DNA of 11,075 nt, taken from NCBI GenBank assembly GCA_900547645.1, contig URHP01000053.1, positions 1 to 11,075 on the forward strand, in the 5' to 3' direction. The notes under the pieces were generated by a model. It saw nothing but the letters and a program-made list of their open reading frames with translations. It had not been told where the DNA came from and did not search any database. This document shows, one piece after another, positions 6,406 to 11,075 of the stretch. The stretch's first letter is position 1. Each line of letters opens with the position of its first letter. Made by a program: the position numbers and the translations under genes. This stretch comes from an uncultured Eubacteriales bacterium. GTDB taxonomy: Bacteria; Bacillota; Clostridia; Christensenellales; Borkfalkiaceae.

Positions 6406-7215
6406 CACGTCGGCAAGGCGGGCGAACTGTTCGGGCGAGAGCGTTTCCCCCCGCACCATGTCCGCAATGCCCGCCTCTGTCAGCATCTGCTTTGCCTGTT
6501 CGCGCGAAAGGCGGAAAGAGGTCATGAAATTGTTTTCCAGCGTCTTTCTTCTGCCCGCAAAGGCGCAGCGCACGACGGCGCGGTAGGCGGAAACGCTTTT
6601 GACGGGGATGCGCCCCGGCTCGAAATCGATATGCACGATGGCGGAATCCACATTGGGGCGGGGCGTGAACATGGTGCGCGGCACCCTGCGCGTGATGCGC
6701 GCCTCCCCTTTCAGGGCGATCGCCGCAGTGACGGCGCCGTACTCGGACGTGCCCGCCTTTGCCGTGAAGCGGGCGGCGACCTCTTCCTGCACCATGACGG
6801 TGAGCCCTTCGCACCGCTGCGCTTCCTCCAGAAAGCGCATCATGACGGGCGTGGTGACGTAATAGGGCAGATTGGCGACCACGCGGTAGGCGCCGAGCTC
6901 TTGTTCCAGCGCGGCAAGATCGGCGCGCAGAAAATCGCCGAAGACGACCTCGACGTTTTCACACCCCGCAAGCGTTTCGGCGAGCACGGGGCGCAGGGAA
7001 GCGTCGATCTCATAGGCGAGCACCTTGTCCGCCGCCCCGGAGAGCGCGCGCGTGAGCGCGCCCGCGCCTGCGCCGATCTCCAGAACGGTTTTCCCTTCCG
7101 TGCCCGCGTCGCGCACGATGGCGTCCAGCAGATTTCCGTCGGTCAGAAAGTTCTGACCGAACTTTTTTTTGAAATAAAAACCGTGACGGGCAAGGATCCC
7201 GCGGATCTCTTCCAT
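6379..7215 (-). CDS. rsmA: 16S rRNA (adenine(1518)-N6/adenine(1519)-N6)-dimethyltransferase
   Basis: RsmA (KsgA) uses S-adenosylmethionine to dimethylate two adjacent adenines near the 3' end of 16S rRNA during small-subunit assembly. The 278-residue product has the family hallmarks: KKKFGQNFLTD (16-26), the SAM-binding LEIGAGAGALTRALS (45-59), acidic EIDASL (69-74), the catalytic NLPYY (115-119), MVQEEVAAR, and a C-terminal helical domain with FTPRPNVDSAIVHI and GRRKTLENN. I chose ATG at 7215 because GGGAGGAAAG precedes it and MEEIRGILARHG is the usual beginning; the frame remains open to 7314 without family-like sequence. It follows metG-tatD-radical SAM, as in many Firmicutes, but an intrinsic terminator lies just upstream and I see no clear promoter at 7216-7290. 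Expression may rely on read-through or a weak promoter. Its 3' end overlaps the convergent orphan gene. Confidence 0.96.
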   Translation of the reverse strand: MEEIRGILARHGFYFKKKFGQNFLTDGNLLDAIVRDAGTEGKTVLEIGAGAGALTRALSGAADKVLAYEIDASLRPVLAETLAGCENVEVVFGDFLRADLAALEQELGAYRVVANLPYYVTTPVMMRFLEEAQRCEGLTVMVQEEVAARFTAKAGTSEYGAVTAAIALKGEARITRRVPRTMFTPRPNVDSAIVHIDFEPGRIPVKSVSAYRAVVRCAFAGRRKTLENNFMTSFRLSREQAKQMLTEAGIADMVRGETLSPEQFARLADVLYLRGIVR

Positions 7216-7290
7216 TTCTTTCCTCCCGAAGATTGCGATAAAAACCGGACGGCGGCAGAAACTGCTGTGGAGGGAACGGCCCTCCCCACA

Positions 7291-7322
7291 AAAGAACAAA
7301 GGGAGCCGAAGCAATTCGGCTC
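7291..7322 (-). terminator. Intrinsic terminator between the radical SAM gene and rsmA
   Basis: Arms GAGCCGAA and TTCGGCTC (7303-7310 and 7315-7322) form an 8-bp stem with a 4-base loop. It is followed on the minus strand by a T-rich stretch, CCTTTGTTCTTT (7302-7291). It starts 8 bases after the stop at 7330. The tract is interrupted, so it may be a partial terminator that lets some transcription reach rsmA. Confidence 0.75.
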
Positions 7323-7329
7323 TCTCGCT

Positions 7330-7932
7330 TTATTCCTGTTCGCCGCCGATCATGGGACGCACGCGCAGCGGGATCCCGACGCGCTCCGCGACTTTGCGGC
7401 ACGCCTCCACTTCCGCTTCTCCGATGCAGTCCACCACCGAAAACCAGCAATTGAGCCCGTTTTCGCGGCAGTCTTCCGCAAAAAAGAGCATGGAGTCGAA
7501 CGCCATATCGGGATAGAGCGGACGGCAGATCCTGTCGTACAGTTTGGGCTCCGACGCGTTGAGCGAAATGTTGATGCCGTCCAGCTTGCCGACGAGCTCG
7601 GGCGCAATGTTCCGCCCGTTGATGATGCTGCCGTGACCGTTGGTGTTCAGCCGCGTCTTTTTGCCGTGCGCGTGAACGTAGTCGCACACTTCCAGCATGA
7701 CGTCCAGCCGATAGGTCGGCTCCCCGAAGCCGCAGAACACGACTTCGTCGCAGTCGCATCCGCCCAGCGCCTGTTCCACCTGCGCCGCCGTGGGTTCGCC
7801 GTCTTTGAGCCAGAGCGCGTACCCTTCGAAGGTCTCCTTGCCGTTGCGCACGCAGAACGTGCAGCGGTTGGAACAGCGGTTGGTCAGATTGACATATAGG
7901 TGATTTCCGATCCTGTAAACGTAAGTATCCAT
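7330..7932 (-). CDS. TatD-associated radical SAM protein
   Basis: This 200-residue protein has the radical SAM cluster motif CSNRCTFC (Cys20, Cys24, Cys27), which binds a 4Fe-4S cluster to cleave S-adenosylmethionine. The GEPT-type motif is at 70-73 (FCGFGEPTYR), followed by TRLNTNGHGS (93-102) and NISLNAS (121-127), which build the half-barrel. It is short for the superfamily and lacks an obvious auxiliary-cluster domain. The length and the position directly after tatD fit the family annotated as TatD-linked radical SAM proteins in Firmicutes; I rely on memory for that family, and its reaction is not known to me. ATG at 7932 is 5 bases after the tatD stop, so the two are probably translationally coupled. 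Several further cysteines occur (59, 61, 67, 162, 169). An upstream open frame to 8463 is only a shadow across tatD. Confidence 0.9.
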   Translation of the reverse strand: MDTYVYRIGNHLYVNLTNRCSNRCTFCVRNGKETFEGYALWLKDGEPTAAQVEQALGGCDCDEVVFCGFGEPTYRLDVMLEVCDYVHAHGKKTRLNTNGHGSIINGRNIAPELVGKLDGINISLNASEPKLYDRICRPLYPDMAFDSMLFFAEDCRENGLNCWFSVVDCIGEAEVEACRKVAERVGIPLRVRPMIGGEQE

Positions 7933-7937
7933 ATCTT

Positions 7938-8699
7938 TTATCCCAATTTCGGAAACAGCGTTTCCGCGTTTTTTGCGATCTGCGCCGCAAGCGCGCCCGC
8001 ATCCTCCCCGCGCAGCTGCGCCAACCGCGCCACAATGACGGGGATATTGGCGGGCGTGTTCTTTTCCCCGCGGAAGGGAGAAAGATAGGGGCTGTCCGTT
8101 TCGGACAGCAGGCGGTCGGCGGGACAGGCGCGCACGCTCTCCCACACGTTCGCCGCGTTTTTGAAACAGGCGACGCCGCCGAAGGAAAAATACGCGCCCA
8201 GCGCGGCGAAATCGTCCAGATGCGCCGCCCCGTGCGAATAGCAGTGCATTAAAAACCCGCGGGAGAGGAGCGTTCGCCGCTCGCGCAGCATGGCGAGCAT
8301 ATCGGCAAAACAGTCGCGCGAATGGATCTGTACGGGAAGCGCGAGCCTGTCGGCAAGTTCGAGCTGCGCCGAAAACAGCGCCTGCTGCGCGCGGCGACCG
8401 GGGGTATCCCAATGATAGTCCAGCCCGATCTCCCCCAACGCGACGCACTTCGGATGGGCGCACAGCGCCCCGATCTCTTCCAAAGCGTCCGCGGGAAGGC
8501 GCTCCGCCTCGGACGGATGGACGCCCGCGGCGAAGTACAGACCTTCATACCGGTCGGCAAGGTCGCGGTGCATGCGGCTGTGCGCGGCGGTGTCCCCCGC
8601 CAGAACGACCTTTTTCACGCCCGCCGCCACGATTCTTTCCCACGCGGCAGGGATGTCGTAGCCCTCCTCCGCGAAATGGGCGTGTATGTCCAGATACAT
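7938..8699 (-). CDS. tatD: TatD family metal-dependent hydrolase (DNase)
   Basis: TatD proteins are TIM-barrel metallo-hydrolases of the amidohydrolase superfamily, with reported 3'-5' exonuclease activity on DNA. The 253-residue product is full length and keeps the expected metal ligands: His6 and His8 (DIHAHF), Glu90 (ALGEIGLDYHWD), His126 (QIHSRDCF), His152 (MHCYSHG) and Asp202 (SETDSPYLSPFRG, followed by KNTPANIP). ATG at 8699 begins with the usual MYLDIHAH and lies 5 bases after the metG stop with no ribosome site of its own, so translation is likely coupled to metG. The metG-tatD pairing is common in Firmicutes. A longer frame reaching 8882 would overlap metG and is not needed. Confidence 0.95.
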   Translation of the reverse strand: MYLDIHAHFAEEGYDIPAAWERIVAAGVKKVVLAGDTAAHSRMHRDLADRYEGLYFAAGVHPSEAERLPADALEEIGALCAHPKCVALGEIGLDYHWDTPGRRAQQALFSAQLELADRLALPVQIHSRDCFADMLAMLRERRTLLSRGFLMHCYSHGAAHLDDFAALGAYFSFGGVACFKNAANVWESVRACPADRLLSETDSPYLSPFRGEKNTPANIPVIVARLAQLRGEDAGALAAQIAKNAETLFPKLG

Positions 8700-8704
8700 A
8701 CCGG

Positions 8705-10672
8705 TCAGCGGATGGACGCGCCCGAGGGCATCTCTTTTTCGGGCGAGAGCAGGGACAGATTGCCCTCCGCGTCCTCGGCGCACAGCACCATCCCTTCGGA
8801 CAGCACGCCGCACAGTCTGACGGGCTTCAGGTTGGTGACGAGCACCACCTTTTTGCCCACCATCTCCTCGGGCGTGTACCACTTGGCGATGCCCGAGACG
8901 ACGGAACGCACCTCCCCGCCCACGCGGATGGTCTCGTGCAGGAGCTTGCCCGACTTGGGAACGCGCTCGCAGGCGATGACTTCGCCCACTTTCAGCTCGA
9001 CTTTCGCAAAGTCGTCAATGGTGATCTGCGGCAGGGACGCATCCTGCGCCGCAGGCTGCGCGCCGCCGTTTTCCCGCTCGTACTCCGCCCGCTGCGCCGC
9101 GCGGATCGCCTCCACCTTGGGCGCGACTTCCTTCCAGTCGAAGCGGGCGAACAGCGCCTCGTCCTCCGCCGCGATCGTATTCCCGCTCGGATAGACGCCG
9201 AACGTATCGCACTGCGCAAGCGTCTTCAAGGGAGCGTTCAGATAGGCGGCGATCTTTTCCGCCGTTGCGGGCAGGAAGGGCGCCAGAAGGCTTGCGCCCG
9301 TCAGAATGCTCTCGGTGAGGTTGTAGAGCACGGTGGCAAGGCGGTCTTTTTTCGCCTCGTCCTTGCACAGCACCCAGGGCATGGTCTCGTCGATATACTT
9401 GTTCGCGCGGCGGAAGATGAGGAAGATCTCGTTGAGCGCATCTGCGACATGGTAGTCGTCCATACAGGCTTCCGCCTTCTTCCGCGCCCCCGTGACGACG
9501 GCTTTCAGGTCTTCGTCCACCGCTTCCGCCGCCCCCATGTCCGCGGTCACGCCGCCGAAATACTTTCTGGACATGGCAAGCGTGCGCCGCACGAGGTTGC
9601 CGAGCGTGTTGGCGAGATCGGAATTGACGCGCTCGCACATCAGCTCCCAGGTAATGGTGCCGTCCCCTTCGTAGGGCATTTCGTGAAGCACGAAGTAGCG
9701 CACCGCATCCACGCCGAACACGGACGCAAGGTCGTCCGCATAGATGACGTTCCCGCGCGACTTGCTCATCTTTTCGCCCCCCTGCAGCAGCCACGGGTGC
9801 GCAAAGACGTGATCGGGGAGCGGCTCGCCGAGCGCCATCAGGAAGATGGGCCAATAGATGGTATGGAAGCGCGCGATGTCCTTGCCGATGACGTGCAGCT
9901 TTTCGGCGTTCTTCCAATACGTTTCATAGAGTTCGCCGCTCTTGCCGTCCGGATCGTAGCCCAGCCCCGTGATATAGTTGGTGAGCGCGTCCAGCCAGAC
10001 GTAGACGACGTGCTTTTCGTCAAAATCGACGGGGATCCCCCACTTGAAGGACGTGCGCGAGACGCACAGATCCTGCAGCCCCTTCTTCAGGAAGTTGTTC
10101 ATCATCTCGTTCTTGCGGGAGACGGGGCGGATGAAGTCGGGATGCGATTCGATGTGCCCGATCAGCCTGTCGGCATACTTACCCATTCTGAAGAAGTACG
10201 CCTCTTCCTTTGCCTTCTTCACTTCCCTGCCGCAGTCGGGGCACTTGCCGCCGACGAGCTGGCTCTCCGTCCAGAAGCTCTCGCACGGGGTGCAGTACCA
10301 GCCCTCGTACTCGCCCTTGTAGATGTCGCCCTGTTCGTAGAACCTGCGGAAGATCTTCTGCACGGTCCTGACATGGTCTTCATCCGTCGTGCGGATAAAT
10401 TTGTCATAGCGGACGTTCACGCCGTCCCAGACGGTTCGGATGACGTTCGCCACCCGGTCGACGTACGCCTTCGGCGTGACGTGCGCCGCCTCCGCCTTCT
10501 CTTCGATCTTCTGCCCGTGCTCGTCCGTGCCCGTCTGGAAGCGGACGTCGTAGCCCTGCAGCCGTTTGAACCGCACGAGCGCGTCCGTCAGGATCGCTTC
10601 GTACGTGTTCCCGATGTGCGGTTTTCCCGAAGTGTAGGCGATCGCCGTCGTCACATAATAGGGTTTCTTCAT
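8705..10672 (-). CDS. metG: Methionine--tRNA ligase with C-terminal tRNA-binding domain
   Basis: This class I synthetase charges initiator and elongator tRNA-Met. The 655-residue length fits the long Bacillus-like form. It shows the HIGH-type signature HIGN (19-22), a zinc-knuckle region with Cys127/130 and Cys144/147 (CTPC and CPDC), WLDAL at 226-230, and the KMSKS loop (301-305). A helical anticodon-binding domain follows (about 380-530). After an alanine-rich linker comes a C-terminal EMAP/Trbp-type OB-fold (about 553-655) with KVELKVGEV and VVLVTNLKPVRLCGVLSEGM, which improves tRNA binding and dimerisation. ATG at 10672 has AGGGAG upstream and a consensus promoter at 10705-10733. No T-box is present in the short leader, unlike pheS. 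It is the first gene of the metG-tatD-radical SAM operon. Confidence 0.97.
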   Translation of the reverse strand: MKKPYYVTTAIAYTSGKPHIGNTYEAILTDALVRFKRLQGYDVRFQTGTDEHGQKIEEKAEAAHVTPKAYVDRVANVIRTVWDGVNVRYDKFIRTTDEDHVRTVQKIFRRFYEQGDIYKGEYEGWYCTPCESFWTESQLVGGKCPDCGREVKKAKEEAYFFRMGKYADRLIGHIESHPDFIRPVSRKNEMMNNFLKKGLQDLCVSRTSFKWGIPVDFDEKHVVYVWLDALTNYITGLGYDPDGKSGELYETYWKNAEKLHVIGKDIARFHTIYWPIFLMALGEPLPDHVFAHPWLLQGGEKMSKSRGNVIYADDLASVFGVDAVRYFVLHEMPYEGDGTITWELMCERVNSDLANTLGNLVRRTLAMSRKYFGGVTADMGAAEAVDEDLKAVVTGARKKAEACMDDYHVADALNEIFLIFRRANKYIDETMPWVLCKDEAKKDRLATVLYNLTESILTGASLLAPFLPATAEKIAAYLNAPLKTLAQCDTFGVYPSGNTIAAEDEALFARFDWKEVAPKVEAIRAAQRAEYERENGGAQPAAQDASLPQITIDDFAKVELKVGEVIACERVPKSGKLLHETIRVGGEVRSVVSGIAKWYTPEEMVGKKVVLVTNLKPVRLCGVLSEGMVLCAEDAEGNLSLLSPEKEMPSGASIR

Positions 10673-10704
10673 AATGACTCCCTGCGGATTTCTTTTTCCC
10701 GCTT

Positions 10705-10733
10705 ATTATACTGTATTTCCGGAAAAATGTAAA
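10705..10733 (-). promoter_or_regulatory. Promoter of the metG operon
   Basis: On the minus strand TTTACA (10733-10728) and TATAAT (10710-10705) are separated by 17 bases. It lies about 33 bases before the metG start and directly abuts the stop codon of the upstream acetyltransferase gene, leaving no room for a terminator between them. Confidence 0.85.
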
Positions 10734-10734
10734 C

Positions 10735-11075
10735 TTATTTTGCGCGCCGGTGTTCATCCATGCAAGCGCCGCGCTCCCATTCTTCGCGCAGCACGGCGCG
10801 CACCACAATGTCCGTCAGCTCGCCCGTGGAAAGCAGGCGGAAGTACTTGCGCAGCGTTCCCTCCGTCCGCATGCCGCACTTTTCCATGACGCGCCCCGAA
10901 GCGGGATTTCCCGCCGCATGCTTTGCCTCGATCCGCAAAAAGCCCGCTTCCCGGAACAGATACCCGATCGCCGCCGAGAGCGCTTCCGTCATCACGCCGC
11001 GCCCCCAGAACGCGCGCGACAGGCAGTAGCCCACCTCCGCGCGCCCCGAGCGCCTGTCCGCCGATACGACGGACA
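10735..11075 (-). CDS. GNAT family N-acetyltransferase (RimJ/RimL-like), 5' end outside window
   Basis: Only the C-terminal 112 residues are visible; the reading frame runs off the right edge without a start. The sequence VGYCLSRAFWGRGVMTEAL is GNAT motif A, with the acetyl-CoA pyrophosphate-binding loop (WGRGVM). LRIEAKHAAGNPASGRVMEK followed by CGMRTEGTLR is motif B of the RimJ/RimL subgroup, whose members acetylate N-termini of ribosomal proteins or small amines. The acceptor cannot be predicted from this fragment. The frame ends at 10735 in a lysine- and arginine-rich tail. The metG promoter starts two bases after its stop, so its transcript could read into metG. The internal GTG at 11034 is not a start, because the frame continues sensibly upstream (SADRRSGRAEV). 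Confidence 0.9.
   Translation of the reverse strand, partial: SVVSADRRSGRAEVGYCLSRAFWGRGVMTEALSAAIGYLFREAGFLRIEAKHAAGNPASGRVMEKCGMRTEGTLRKYFRLLSTGELTDIVVRAVLREEWERGACMDEHRRAK

Noticed and set aside
7267..7289. Imperfect hairpin (GTGGAGGG with CCCTCCCCAC) upstream of rsmA, considered as a riboswitch or second terminator
   Set aside because: The stem has a 2-base bulge and no T tract follows on the minus strand. No riboswitch consensus is recognisable.
7330..8463. Longer versions of the radical SAM, TatD, RsmA and second lipoprotein proteins using upstream starts (8463, 8882, 7314, 3551)
   Set aside because: The extensions overlap neighbouring genes in another frame or lack family-like sequence. 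Internal ATG codons match known family N-termini and have ribosome sites or stop-start coupling.
8936..10732. Plus-strand open frame of 598 residues opposite metG
   Set aside because: It is a complete mirror of metG and has no ribosome site or family-like sequence; long antisense frames are common in GC-rich genes.

Overview
The window is a GC-rich (roughly 60% by eye) stretch of a low-copy bacterial chromosome. It comes most likely from a Clostridia-type Firmicute, plausibly a gut metagenome assembly. Supporting signs are a T-box leader in front of pheS, TTGACA/TATAAT promoters, strong GGAGG ribosome sites, the metG-tatD-(radical SAM)-rsmA order, and a choloylglycine-hydrolase-like enzyme. 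The first 26 bases are not genomic: they match the Tn5/Nextera Read 1 adapter, so this is a contig end with unremoved adapter. All but one gene lie on the minus strand. I saw no rRNA, tRNA, CRISPR array or insertion sequence.

Layout from left to right. Positions 27-2540 hold the phenylalanyl-tRNA synthetase operon, read right to left: promoter, Phe-specific T-box with its terminator, pheS, then pheT cut off by the contig end. Positions 2592-4234 hold two tandem paralogous lipoproteins of unknown function behind their own promoter. Positions 4270-5655 hold a one-gene unit with its own promoter and terminator; it encodes a membrane-anchored N-terminal-nucleophile amidase of the choloylglycine hydrolase / linear amide C-N hydrolase type. 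Positions 5676-6405 hold a small AT-richer island: an XRE-family repressor gene diverges from a 125-residue orphan gene, the only plus-strand gene. A striking operator lies between them, with sites spaced 21 bp apart inside a 36-bp near-palindrome.

Positions 6379-10733 hold housekeeping genes read right to left: metG, tatD, a TatD-linked radical SAM gene, an intrinsic terminator, then rsmA. The rnmV gene that sits between tatD and rsmA in Bacillus is absent from this place. The window ends inside a GNAT acetyltransferase gene truncated at its 5' end.

The translation genes (pheST, metG, rsmA) are conventional. The parts with real novelty potential are the XRE/orphan pair with its periodic operator, the paired lipoproteins, and the anchored amidase. 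Functions for the orphan and the lipoproteins cannot be read from the sequence.
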